Assembly: GCA_037953745.1 (NCBI GenBank)
Contig: JBAKBP010010373.1
Coordinates: 1 to 64,000, forward strand
Direction: 5' to 3'
DNA: 64,000 nucleotides
Source of the DNA: Lithodes maja
Lineage: Eukaryota > Arthropoda > Malacostraca > Decapoda > Lithodidae
Shown here: in pieces, positions 40,993-51,699 of the stretch
Numbering within the stretch: position 1 is the stretch's first letter
Layout of the letters: each line of letters begins with the position of its first letter
Position numbers and translations under genes: made by a program
The notes under the pieces: generated by a model
Told to the model about the DNA's origin: nothing
What the model saw: only the letters and a program-made list of their open reading frames with translations
The model's database searches: none

Positions 40993-42240
40993 AGATGGAG
41001 AAAGTGTTAAACACCACTCAACACCTCACATGCAGGGCCCTAACTCCATAAAGTGTAGACGCCAATATAGTAATAGGCAACAATATGACACAAAAAAGGG
41101 TCAACAGTGAAAGCCAACTATAACCGCAAATTTGCGGGCCAATGGAGGTAGATCCGTACCGACACAAACCTCCCACATCGCCACGCGACCCCCCAGCGAC
41201 CACCGCAAATTTGCGGGAAGCCGAAACGACCCAGAGGGCCGAATCGAGCACTCCGCAAATTTGCGGGACCTGCCAAGAGGGCCCGGTGCCGAACAAGCGA
41301 GAGGGGCGCCTAGGAAAACCAAAAAAGGCCCGCAAACAAGCGTCAACTCCGTATCTCCAAGCGACGATGACCGTGACCATCAAGCTGAGCAGTGTCTTCC
41401 TTGAAAATGTCCTGACTCGACCGGTCAAGGGAGAGGCAAGGAAGGCACACCAGGGGAGAGGAGGCACATCCCCTGGGAACCACCCAACCCACAGAGATAG
41501 AGCAAAGCCCATGAGAAGAAGTGGCAGGTAGGGTGGTTTGGCACAACAGGGGCCCCCGTGGGGTACCCCAAGATTGGGCAAAAGTTATGAAAGGATGAAG
41601 GTGAAAACAGGAAGGGAACACAAAAAACCAGTAACGAAACCGGCGAGAAAAAGGGTGGCCTAGCCGCGAGTAGAGAATGTGTCAGGGGCGAAAAACCCTG
41701 TGGAGTGAGGGAGAGGCCCCCGTGGGGTACCTCTGGGTATCACGAACCACTAAGCGCCCAGGCCCTTGAGACACAGTGAAGGCTCGAAAGGGGGGACTCG
41801 GGAATAACGCTAGTTATGTGGCTGACACAAACACTACAAACAGCACCGCCACCACGAAATCTCAGATTGGGAACCAACTGTACACCTAGGCTATGAAAAA
41901 ATGAGAACTCATAAGGGCATAGCAATTCCTGAATGATAAACAAGCTAGGCTAACTGAAGCTAAAAGCTAAACTATGCCCAGACTAACAGGAAAAAAGAAT
42001 ATGAAAAGAGAAAGAATGAAAACATATAGACGGGGAACGCCAAGCGCCCCCGTACCTTCGGTAGCTATTTCCACACGCGTCTCCATTAAACACACTGAGG
42101 AGCCCATTTAGGTGTGTCCTAGATCACGTAACATCTGTCTAGCAAAAAGAAGGCCAGAAAAGCCGAAACGAACCTAAAACAGGGTGAATTGAAGGAGCAC
42201 AACAAAAGTGGACTTCAACAATGGCGACGCGTGAAAAAAT
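40993..42240 (-). promoter_or_regulatory. DIRS 5' leader with repeated palindromes
   Basis: Non-coding, between the 5' inverted repeat and gag. It contains three copies of the perfect palindrome CCGCAAATTTGCGG (41124-41137, 41203-41216, 41253-41266), and two copies of GCCCCCGTGGGGTACC (about 41551 and 41717). Their function is unknown. Confidence 0.6.
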
Positions 42241-42536
42241 GATGACAAGAGAGGGTCGCTTATGCGCACGTTCGACAGGGATCGGCGCATAACGGAACAC
42301 GGGATGGGCCTTGAGCGGTAACTAAGGTAAACCCCTTTTTCTTCTCTTCTAATGCTTTTTTCACCTTCGGTGGTAGTTTTGGTTAATGTACAACGTCTCC
42401 TAGAGCAAGATAAGGAGTAGACTCTAGACGTTTTCTTTTTAACCGCGGTTGGAATGACGACATAGCAGTCAAAATAGACAAGTCGTCATTGCAATTAGGT
42501 TAATAGCCTTGACGTTGGATTTGCCAAGACTACTAA
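42241..42536 (-). repeat. DIRS inverted terminal repeat (5' side)
   Basis: Partner of 34161-34456; its outer end continues to 42541. Expected to carry the promoter. Confidence 0.9.
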
Positions 42537-42541
42537 CAAAT

Positions 42542-42999
42542 ATGTTTATTCTGGATTCGTCTAAACTATCATATATCAATTTATTTATTTTTTTTGTTTC
42601 TGTATTATGTAGTATAGTCATTCCTTTCCTTCACATACGATACATTACAATAAACAGCATTATGATGGCTGGGAATAGAGCAATATGGTAGGCTTCAAAA
42701 ACTCTCCTGGACCAAATTCACCACCCTGAGACCGTGCAGGCTTTCTGCTGTAACTTACTGTAACTTAATCTGTTTTAAGGGGTTAATGGAAAGATATGAA
42801 ACTACTCTATCTCTGTAATATATTTAGACCAAGTTTTTATAAATAGCACCATATTTCATTACAAAATGTGTAAAATAACAGAAATCTTGATGGGAACTTG
42901 CAATTTAATATCAAATGTTAAGAGAGTATAGTTATCTAGTTCATAATGCTTATTGTTCGATGTTTATTGCAGCACTCTAATGTACCCGGCACTTTTGGT
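42542..42999. other. AT-rich spacer, no recognised gene
   Basis: No domain, repeat or RNA is recognised. It is the right flank of the DIRS insertion. Confidence 0.4.
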
Positions 43000-43850
43000 A
43001 CGGCTATATAGTGCTCAGGCACTACTTGAACAGTAAATGTCATTCACAATTTCAATTATTTTGTTCAACGGTTTTGCCGGATTTCATCTCCTTCATGGCT
43101 TTCTCCATCTCTTTTTTCAAGATTGACAGTCCTTCGTCATCCTCCGTTGGCATATCCTCAAGGTCGGGTCTCTCTGCGTCGAAAAGATCAGTACTGTACT
43201 CATTCTATCTGCCTTTCACCTCTTCTACCTCTATAGCTACTGATCCGTCCTTCTTGTATATGGCAATATTATGCTTGTTCGCTCTTCTCCTCTATAATTG
43301 CACTATTTTTTCATACATCATCTGCCCTCCATTCATGTACAGCTTCTCAATGTCAGCACACTTATTATTCATCCATTTTTCTTTGGCTATTATACATTCA
43401 CGATGGATACTCTTGTTTAGTTATCTGAACATCTGTTCGTTCTGTCCTTTGACTTTCTTCCTCCCATCCATCAAATCGAAAATGTGCCCTTGCATCCATC
43501 CATTCTTTCCTCTTTGTTGCCCTCTTGGGAAGAATCTCCTCATTTGCCTGCCGATGGCTCGTTCCATTCTCTTCCATCGCCGGCTGCAGTCACTACCGTC
43601 ATCTTCAGCATCAACTTCATCATCGTCTTGTAAGACTTTGTGTTTGTTTTGAACGGTGACGTTATAGCGCGTCCAGACATCCACCTTTCTCGGTTTGATG
43701 TCACCTTCATGCCAACGTGTCCCCAGCTTCTAACACCCGGATTTTACGTGCAAGGCAGAAAAAACAAAACTTATATTAATTCCGAGTGTAGTCTCCCCTT
43801 CCATTTACATTCACACAACCAAATATAATTTTCTTCCCAGAAATGGTAGC
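43000..43850 (-). pseudogene. RTE-like LINE relic: endonuclease start joined to RT linker
   Basis: Minus-strand translation with several stops. Near 43840 is FGCVNVNGRGDYT, like the start of an APE-type endonuclease (conserved VNVNG). The rest of the endonuclease is missing. Further on are a charged linker, KEKWMNNKCADIEKLY, and ILKKEMEKAMKEMKSGK, the entry to RT. The RT core is absent. An internal deletion of about 0.6 kb is implied. Confidence 0.65.
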
Positions 43851-43927
43851 GAGTCAGTTGCTACCAGGCTTGCTTCTATTCCCAAAACTCCACTCATCCT
43901 CATTCTCCCTTTGCTGCCTTCTTTTTC

Positions 43928-44176
43928 TCAATATGTTTCAGTGGTGAAGATCCAATCATTGAGACAGCTTCCAAGACGACGTTGACCGTCCTCGTTTAGG
44001 TGCACGATGTCCCTTCCAAACTTGTCCCCCGCCAGCTCGTCGTCTAGGTCGAGGAAACACACGCCAATATCCTTCTCCTTGGCTACGTCTATTTTCATTT
44101 TCTTTATCTCTTCCTCGATGTTCTTGTATACCTCTCTCCTTCCCATTTTGGACAACATGCTTTTACGATAATACAT
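43928..44176 (-). pseudogene. SGNH-hydrolase C-terminal fragment, LINE-associated
   Basis: 82 codons with IGVCFLDLDDELAG and GRDIVHLNEDGQRRLGSCL. The Asp-x-x-His with a following G..RLG helix is block V of SGNH hydrolases. It lies just upstream of the endonuclease start of the LINE relic at 43000-43850 on the same strand, so it is probably the end of that LINE's upstream domain. The catalytic Ser block is not present. Confidence 0.55.
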
Positions 44177-44307
44177 TGTACCATATTATCAACCTCGGAT
44201 TCAGTTCAGCTAACATTAAATGTATTGTGCTCGAACTAATTGTGCTAATTGTTAGAAATAGATTACATACTATGGTATACTCGGTTTCTGTAGGTGTCAT
44301 GTTTGGA

Positions 44308-44310
<3 letters not shown>

Positions 44311-44380
<70 letters not shown>

Positions 44381-44381
44381 G
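44311..44381 (+). repeat. (GA)n microsatellite with poly-G end
   Basis: (GA)n with one interruption, then a run of 11 Gs, the same layout as 4024-4126. Confidence 0.95.
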
Positions 44382-44583
44382 ATGTATCAACAAAACATAT
44401 ATTATTAAAGTTGTACACTACAGCCACTGACTGTCTACACTCTAAGATTGGGGTTATCCTCACAATATTATTCTAGGGTTGTGTATTTTTGTAATGATGT
44501 TTTACGTCAATTATAATTGTAATTTCCACTGTTAGCAAGTATCTTGTCTCTTTCCACTTAAACCTCCTCTTATTCTTGTATGT

Positions 44584-44587
<4 letters not shown>

Positions 44588-44663
<76 letters not shown>

Positions 44664-44664
44664 A
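44588..44664 (+). repeat. (CT)n microsatellite
   Basis: Interrupted CT dinucleotide run. Confidence 0.95.
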
Positions 44665-45898
44665 AAACTTACCCATTACCGCCTGGTTTCCACAAAAGCT
44701 CCTGTAATATTTATGTATTTTCCCCCCATTCAGTGCGACATTGACACAAGGTGCCACTCAGACTCCGGTAGGCAAGTCGGGCTCCGGAGATCTGGGAGGG
44801 GAAATCAATATTTTGACTACCGGTACATTGTTGTGTTTTTTACTTTCAGATCAGAGTGACCTTATACATGTATATATTAGTGTTTCATAGAGCAATTCAT
44901 TTTGTTGTATTACAATACATGTTCAAAATATAGCATCACATACGAATATATAATTTCCAGTTAACAAATGTTAACTATATACCTACAGTAAGTTATATAA
45001 GTATGTCTCATATCTTTGAAATACTACCTTAAAATGTTACACACATAAAATAACTTGGAGTCACCTGAAAGTCGCCCTCGAATTACTAACTCACAACCTT
45101 AGTATGTAAACTATTACACTTGTGATCTGTAGCCAATAGACCTGGCATTAAGCCAATAAAGGTGAGTTACAGGTAACGACGTACAGTTGATCACATTATA
45201 TATAAAACACAAAATTAATAAAACAAAGAATTCCGTCTACGTATTGTTAAAAACATGTTTTCCTCTGGTAAATTTTGGGTATGAGTGAGTGAATTGTGAA
45301 AATGGAAGTTCTATAACGGATACATGTATTTCATAATACGTGTTGCTAGTCCCAAACGCGCAAGTGACTGTGGCGCCAATTCATCCTTCCGACACATCTC
45401 CTTTCATTTAAATACATCAAACAACATATACAATACAAAGATACAATGTTAACACCCTAGCGTGGACAGATTAGGGATACACCACGCTTCCCTGGGCCTC
45501 ACATAGTGACATGGTCCAGTAACTAGAATCTCCAATCTCGGAAAAATGAGGGTTGAGCGGGTTTTAAGTTTGAAATTCCATAATATTACAGTTCTAGTGA
45601 CACACACTTCGACTGTTGCGATATATTATTCTCAGGCCTGATGATCTGGAATGAATAAAGTAAATACGCCAATTTATTAGTAGCCAACCCAGGAATCGAC
45701 ACATTTCGACTGTGTGGGGAACTAGATGTTAATCCCAAGGATGAAAGAAAGACCGATAAAGAAAAAAATGCCTGCTAACATGTGGGAACACATTATTCAG
45801 TCATCAGACATTCTTCAGCTCGGGAAATAGTTGGCTTCATTTTGGTTTTTGTTAATGACAAGCCATGGACCTTATAAGCTTCTCAAGTTAAATAAATA
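44665..45898. other. AT-rich spacer, no recognised gene
   Basis: No coding region, RNA or clear repeat is recognised. Confidence 0.4.
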
Positions 45899-46413
45899 TC
45901 TATATAATATTTTCGATTGTCTGTGTGTGTGTGTGTGTGTGTCTGTTCTTTATGCATGGCCACATTTTTAAAGCTAGAGCGTTCATACTTGGTATGCATA
46001 GTAAGGGGGTCCCTTGGCAGGTTTAAGTGAAAAAATAGAATTTCCCAGGGTGAAAGGGAGGGAGAAAATGGGCGCAAAATTGGAAACATCGCTTTTGATT
46101 TTAAAAAAATATTGCCGTTTGGGGCAGAAGGAGGCGTCCGATCGAAAAGGTGTATGGAACGAAAGTTGTTCGCAATCCCCCAAAATAGGGGTACGGATGA
46201 GGTCAGATCCAAAATTGGAGGTCATTTAGCGGCCGAAATCGAGGTCACCGTTTAATGAGGCACAGGGAGGTCGAGGCCGGTGATTATGGTAGTAGTAGTA
46301 TTGTGATGATTGTGGTAGTAGTGCTTGATGATTGTGATTATGGTAGTAGTAGTGGTGGTATTAGTGATGGTGATTATGGTGATTACCCGGGCAACGCCGG
46401 GTACCCCTGCTAG
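45899..46413 (+). mobile_element. Non-autonomous Helitron, first unit of a tandem pair
   Basis: Starts TCTATATAATATTTTCG after an A. It ends with the hairpin ACCCGGGCAACGCCGGGT and CCCCTGCTAG. A GT-rich stretch follows the start, and (GTAGTA/GATGATT) repeats precede the end. The next unit begins at the following base. No Rep/helicase is encoded. Confidence 0.88.
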
Positions 46414-46902
46414 TCTATATAATATTTTTGATTATCTATGTGTGTGTGTGTTCTTAATAGGCGGCCGCAGTTTTGGACCTGGGGAGCTGAAACTTTGCAT
46501 GTGGGTGTCAATTGACCTGGGTCAGGTCATAGAGGGGGCGAGGCCACGATCGGAGGTCGTTTCGAGGCCGAAATTGAAAACAAAACAAAAATGAAAAAAA
46601 TGGCCGTTTGGGGCAGAAGGAGGCCTCCGATCGAAAAGGTTTATGGAACGAATGTTGTTCGCAGCCCCCCAAAATGGGGGTACAGATGAGGTCAGATCCA
46701 AAATCGGAGGTCATTTAGCAGCCGAAATCGAGGTCGCCGTTTAATGAGGCACAGGGAGGTCGAGGCAGGTGATTATGGTAGTAGTAGTGTTGTGATGATT
46801 GTGGTAGTAGTGATTGATGATGGTGATTATGGTAGTAGTAGTGGTGGTAGTAGTGATGGTGATTATGGTGATTACCCGGGCAACGCCGGGTACCCCTGCT
46901 AG
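46414..46902 (+). mobile_element. Non-autonomous Helitron, second unit of a tandem pair
   Basis: Starts TCTATATAATATTTTTG directly after the CTAG of the first unit and ends with the same hairpin and CCCCTGCTAG, followed by T. Its internal sequence matches the first unit and the Helitron at 32718-33199. The pair as a whole lies between A (45898) and T (46903). Confidence 0.88.
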
Positions 46903-47790
46903 TAAAATATATCAACAAACATTTTGATTTATAAACTTTATTCTTTCATATTATCATATGTCAGTTAATTTGTGTTCATATTACAGTATATATTATTCCC
47001 TTCAACATCAACTACGATATTTGAATTTAATTTAATATCGTATTACTCCTATTGCATCTTTAGTCATTTAATCGTGTGATCACCAAAATTCCCAAACACC
47101 AAACACTTCCTTTTTCTGGTATTTTATAATGTAGTTATATTCATGATACTCAATGGTAAATAGCTTTGCTCTCTGTGTAAGCCCCACTTCCTCCATCAGC
47201 CTATACCTCCATTCATTACAAACCAACAGATAATTATTCAGACGTACTTTACCTCAGTATTGTCCATTTTTCCGTGGATGGTTCTCAGACTGGCGCCGGT
47301 AAGAAGGTAAAACGGCCGCAGTTTTAGCAGCTCCAGAACTGCAGGACCAACACGGGGGGAATCTGGGAGAGGAACAGATAATGGGATGATGCAAACATCG
47401 GGAGGAATAAAAGTGATTAATGGGAATAAGAAAGGTGAAAGCCTTAAGGTTATGTTCAAAGACAAGGAAGTAGTAGCATATGGAAAGAAGGATATTAAAC
47501 TCATTGTTATCAAAGTGACATGAACACTAATCTTTAAAAGCTCTCTCAGTGTGTATACCTTTCATCTTACCACTAATTCAGGGTTTCTTCTATTCAATCA
47601 GCAAGCTATGGCGATCTCTTTCTCGGATAGTTTTTCTCTTTTATTCCGACTTAAACTCTAAGCATTTTCACTCAACAATGCATCCATGGGTAGGAGTATC
47701 TATACAATATGTTGATGTATAATTGTGACACCGTCTAGGATGGCTAGTTCTTTACCATTAATATAAACATATTTTTCTATATCTGGACAT
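46903..47790. other. Spacer, no recognised gene
   Basis: No coding or transposon domain is recognised. Confidence 0.4.
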
Positions 47791-47792
47791 GT

Positions 47793-47945
47793 TCCGGATC
47801 ACCTCCTAAATATAATCACTTCTTCCTTGGTGACTAACCTATCTGCCAACCATTTTGTTGTTTATAAATCTCTGGATCACCTACTTAAGCGAATCACTTC
47901 ATCCTTGGTGCATATATTATCTGTCCACCAAATGTTGTGTGGGAA
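47793..47945 (+). repeat. Diverged tandem repeat, ~78-bp period
   Basis: GGATCACCT..TAA..AATCACTTC.TCCTTGGTG..TATCTG.CCA occurs at 47796 and again at 47874. A third partial match with ATTTGTCCAACCAAAT follows at about 47967. It may be part of an unclassified transposon. Confidence 0.6.
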
Positions 47946-48222
47946 TCGGTTCATAACTATATCCTATTTGTCCAACCAAATATCGTGGCAATTGGTTCAA
48001 AACTTTGTCAGATATCAAGTTTACAGACAAATGGAGGCAAAACCATAACCTATGGAATCGTAAGAGAGGATGTATACTAAACAATATTATATACGAAACT
48101 AATGTAATTTATCTGAAGATCAATAATTTCACAATCACATCAAAGTAAATATTAGTTTACAGCCGGATCGACATGTGTTAAACACTAATTTCCTTGTAGT
48201 TGCCCTATAAAACATACCAGTA

Positions 48223-48265
48223 TCCCCTTTGGGTGATCACGGCGTTAGGCAATAGATAGATAGAT
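48223..48265 (+). mobile_element. RTE-like LINE 3' stub (~43 bp)
   Basis: CCCCTTTGGGTGATCACGGCG, then TTAGGCAATAGATAGATAGAT. This matches the last bases of the element at 61843-63979, including hairpin and GATA tail. It is an extreme 5' truncation. Confidence 0.8.
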
Positions 48266-50150
48266 TTGTATTCAAACAAATATGTATAGAAAGCATCTCT
48301 GGATATGACTGTAATATTACTGATAAACAACTTAGTTGAGTATATATACTTCTGTATAACCATAGCTTCCTATTGAAATCTTGACCCAAGTTGTTGAGCT
48401 CACACGGGAGAACTTGAACAATACAGAGAGGAAGACGTGTAAACAATCAACAACAGAGGATGGCTGTCGGGTCGGTAGTGGTCCACCGGCTGCCTCAACC
48501 TTTAATGTACTAGGTTGTTAAGTTAGGAAACACCAAACATTTTGTCAACCAACATTTGCTCGTTAATTTACTACTGCGCCTGTCTGGGACTATTTTGATC
48601 CTATTATCAGTCACTAGATTATTAAGTATATAATTGTAGGGGACAATATTTGTATATAATCTGGATTCCAAAGAAGTCAAGCAGGAGTTTTCAAAATAAA
48701 ATTGCGAGACAGGTGACTGGTTTGACTCTAGCCTTGAGGAAACATGGTCCTGAAGGGCGACAGGTCGCGAGAAAAGGCACCAGGAGAGGACAAAGCGTTT
48801 GGTGACTAATGGGAAGTGCCACGGGGAGAGTGGACCAAAGGTGGAAGTGGAAGGAAGTGGAGTGTACATGGGAGTGAGAGGAAGATTGTAAGGGAGCGAG
48901 TGATATGACAATCATATAAGGGAACGTGGAGCGGTGGAAGAGAGTAGAAGTGTCACGGAGAGAAGAGTCATGGTAACACTGATATGGGGCATTCTGTTTA
49001 GTAATAGGAGAATAGGTGGTATACACTAAGTCAAGGAGTCAGTAGAGTTCAAAGGACTACACAAAAAAGACAGAAATACCATATTTATTGAAGGTGACAA
49101 GTCTGCTTGTAAGTAATATATATACCGTTAATTTTAGCTGTACATTTGTTGATTGTGAAGCCAACTATCGATAGTATTATATACATTTCAGCTGCATTCA
49201 CTAATTCAGAATATATACAATACCACTTACGGTGCGGATATATTTCCGCCATATTAGGGCTCATTCAGGCACTCCTGATTGATTAGGCAAGTTTCTGCAT
49301 TAGATTAAATGTATTCAGGCGAAAACTAGAAGAAAATAGCTTCAAAATGACGCTTGAACGAGCTTCGTAGCTCGCGGGGTTCACCCGCAGCGCAACCATA
49401 GACATTCGCTAATGTCGCGCTACTTTTTTCTTTTGGCAGCACTGTATGTATACACTCTTTTAGTTCTGCTGTAAAAAATCACCATTTTCCAATTCGTCTG
49501 TTCCAGTTGTTCCAAACTTTCTATAATCTTAGAACAAAGTTATTCGACCGTCATCATATAAAAACATGCCCCCAAGTAATTTTCACTATACTAATTATTG
49601 GTCAGGGTCGTTCGTTCCAGGGGTGTATGCCTGCCTAAATTAATTATTGCCATTAATTCATCAAATATTAATATACATTTTGCATAATGCCACAGTGTCA
49701 GGCACCCAGTTCCATGCAAATTGCCATCACAAATGTAGTTCTATTTCGTTGATTGATTTCAGGGGAATTTATAAACTTGTATTAACCTCTTTATTATACA
49801 GTGATGTTTGTACATATATTATGACTAGCATTAGTCGTTAATTGTATTTTTGTTTAATGAATGTGTATTGCAACCTTGTTTCGTTTTGTCTGCCATATTC
49901 TTGTGTTGCCTGTAATCACATTGCCAATATCTACCTTTCCTCAGCCTCTCCCACTTTTCCCCGCCACTATTACTCTACCTCAGGTGTTCAGCGAGTGTCA
50001 GTAATTACAGTAATTACACTCATCTCATATGTCTGCCTTCGTCTTTCTCTCACCTCTACCTTCCTTTGCTCAGTATCCCTTCATCGCATTCACCATACAT
50101 ACCTTTCCTCATATATCAGGTAACTCCACCCTTGCCCTCTTCACCTCCCC
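48266..50150. other. Spacer with two small hairpins
   Basis: No gene is recognised. At about 49360-49391, GAGCTTCGTAGCTC and GCGGGGTTCACCCGC form two adjacent short stem-loops. Confidence 0.4.
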
Positions 50151-50156
50151 CCCTCC

Positions 50157-50160
<4 letters not shown>

Positions 50161-50236
<76 letters not shown>
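50161..50236 (+). repeat. (CT)n microsatellite
   Basis: About 38 uninterrupted CT units. Confidence 0.95.
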
Positions 50237-50237
<1 letters not shown>

Positions 50238-50304
50238 GTGGGTTGGGAAAGAGCCTTCTGGTTTACTATCCTTATCTTCCACATAATAACAAATTCTATG
50301 TTAG

Positions 50305-50380
50305 CATTAAGGCCGGACTGTCTAGTAGGGACTGCAAGGTATGTGCAGTAATTACTTACTTATTGTACTTATTGTAAGGT
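50305..50380 (+). mobile_element. CR1-like LINE 3' end relic with decamer tail
   Basis: GGACTGTCTAGTAGGGACTGC is followed by a short run of TTACTTATTGTACTTATTGTA. It resembles AGACCCCCTTGTAGGGACCGC plus the CTGTGTAACT repeats at 60972-61038. Only the extreme 3' end is left. Confidence 0.5.
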
Positions 50381-50404
50381 TCGCCACTCCTCTAGTGACG
50401 TCAA

Positions 50405-50475
50405 GGGGCGTGCTGCCCCTCATTCTGGGAGGTGATTTGGTGCAGCAGACTATTCGAAGGGGCAGCACGCTCCCC
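50405..50475 (+). repeat. GC-rich stem-loop
   Basis: GGGGCGTGCTGCCCC (50405-50419) can pair with GGGGCAGCACGCTCCCC (50459-50475), with one bulged pair, around a 39-base loop. Confidence 0.7.
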
Positions 50476-50859
50476 TGCGAAGATAGGCTCATCTGGCAAC
50501 TTCTGAAGTTCGGCGTTGAAGGTTCTCTTGAATTTGTCTAACGAGACTCTCATCGTGTCTCTTATTCGTCGTTGAAGAGATGTGGTCCTCTATGTGATAA
50601 CAAGGTTTCTCGTAGCAAGCCTATAGCACCTCGATCATCATTCTGGGGATATTGCATTCCCAGCCGCACCCATCACTGAACTTCATGACTATCTGGGAGT
50701 ATAGATTTGGTACTATTCCTTAAGCGATTGTCCACGTTTATATTATTAAGTATCGCTCCCTTCTATATTCCAACAAGTACAGCTTCAGTAATCTTAAAAT
50801 AATATTCCCAATAGTGTAGATGTTTTACTGAATATATATGCAATGGCTGTCCTCTCTTT

Positions 50860-51293
50860 CCACTGACTAACCGGGTGAACAAGCCTACATCTATTCTATC
50901 CTAAATGACCTAGAGCAGTTAGTCCAGCAACCCACCCGCATCCCGGATCGCTTCGGAGATCGACCCAACATTCTTGACTTATTTCTAACTTCTAACCCTT
51001 CTGCTTTTACTATAAATCTATTCTCTCCTTTTGGCTCCTCCGACCATAAACTTATCTCTGTCACCTGTCCTATCTCTCCCGAATGGCCACCTGATCCTCC
51101 CAGCCGGCGGCGCTTGTAGCACTTTGGTGCTGCCAACTGGGAGGCTCACCGGCAGTACTTCTTTAATTTCCCATGGAGTGACTTTTGCTTCCGTGGCCGT
51201 GGACCCTCGGAGAGTGCTGAATGTATTACTGAGGTAATCCTCTCGGGCATGGAAGAATACATTCCATTTTCTTTCTCTCAGTCTAATAGTCAG
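50860..51293 (+). pseudogene. LINE F1: endonuclease C-terminal relic
   Basis: Plus-strand translation gives LVQQPTRIPD, NILDLFLTSNP, SPFGSSDHKLISV (catalytic SDH) and a stop, then HFGAANWEAHRQYFFNFPW and MEEYIPFSFSQS. These are the end of an APE-type endonuclease and the start of the linker. The relic stops at 51293 and its continuation is at 54634-54790, because LINE F2 is inserted between. Confidence 0.8.
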
Positions 51294-51699
51294 GTAGTAG
51301 GGGTAGGCAGCCCCGCCCAGGGAAGTACTACCGCCAAGGTTTCGGGAGACTCAGGGAATAGCCTGAATTCCATTTTCTCTCCCAGGCCTTGGTAGCTGGA
51401 TACATATCTTTCTGCCTCACACATCAGGGGTATCAGGAAAACCCTCTTTATATAACATACACATCCAACTTCACGAGATTGCCCTACATTGCTATCCTCT
51501 ATCCATAAAACACTACTCTTCCCACTACATATCATACATGTAACACCATACATCTTACCCAATAAATATGGCAGTACAATTGTTAAGAGCAAACCTGGTG
51601 GTCCCTCGGATATCCACCCCCGGCAGGGTTGGGTCATTGACACAGGGCCCTCCCGGTCATCATCATGCGACTGTGTCGAGAGCATTGCAACGTCCCAAA

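Larger units (their letters stand above)
34105..42541 (-). mobile_element. DIRS tyrosine-recombinase retrotransposon D
   Basis: About 8.4 kb. It has inverted terminal repeats (34161-34456 against 42241-42536), an internal complementary region (34520-34632), and three large minus-strand frames for gag, RT-RNase H and tyrosine recombinase. Both outermost ends carry AAAT, and no target duplication is seen, as expected for integration of a circle by a tyrosine recombinase. The left end extends 56 bp beyond the shared inverted repeat. No integrase or aspartic protease is present. Its coding sequence is GC-rich compared with its surroundings. Confidence 0.93.

Noticed and set aside
48510..49026. 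Minus-strand frames, Ser/His/Leu-rich
   Set aside because: No domain, overlapping phases, and no repeat support.
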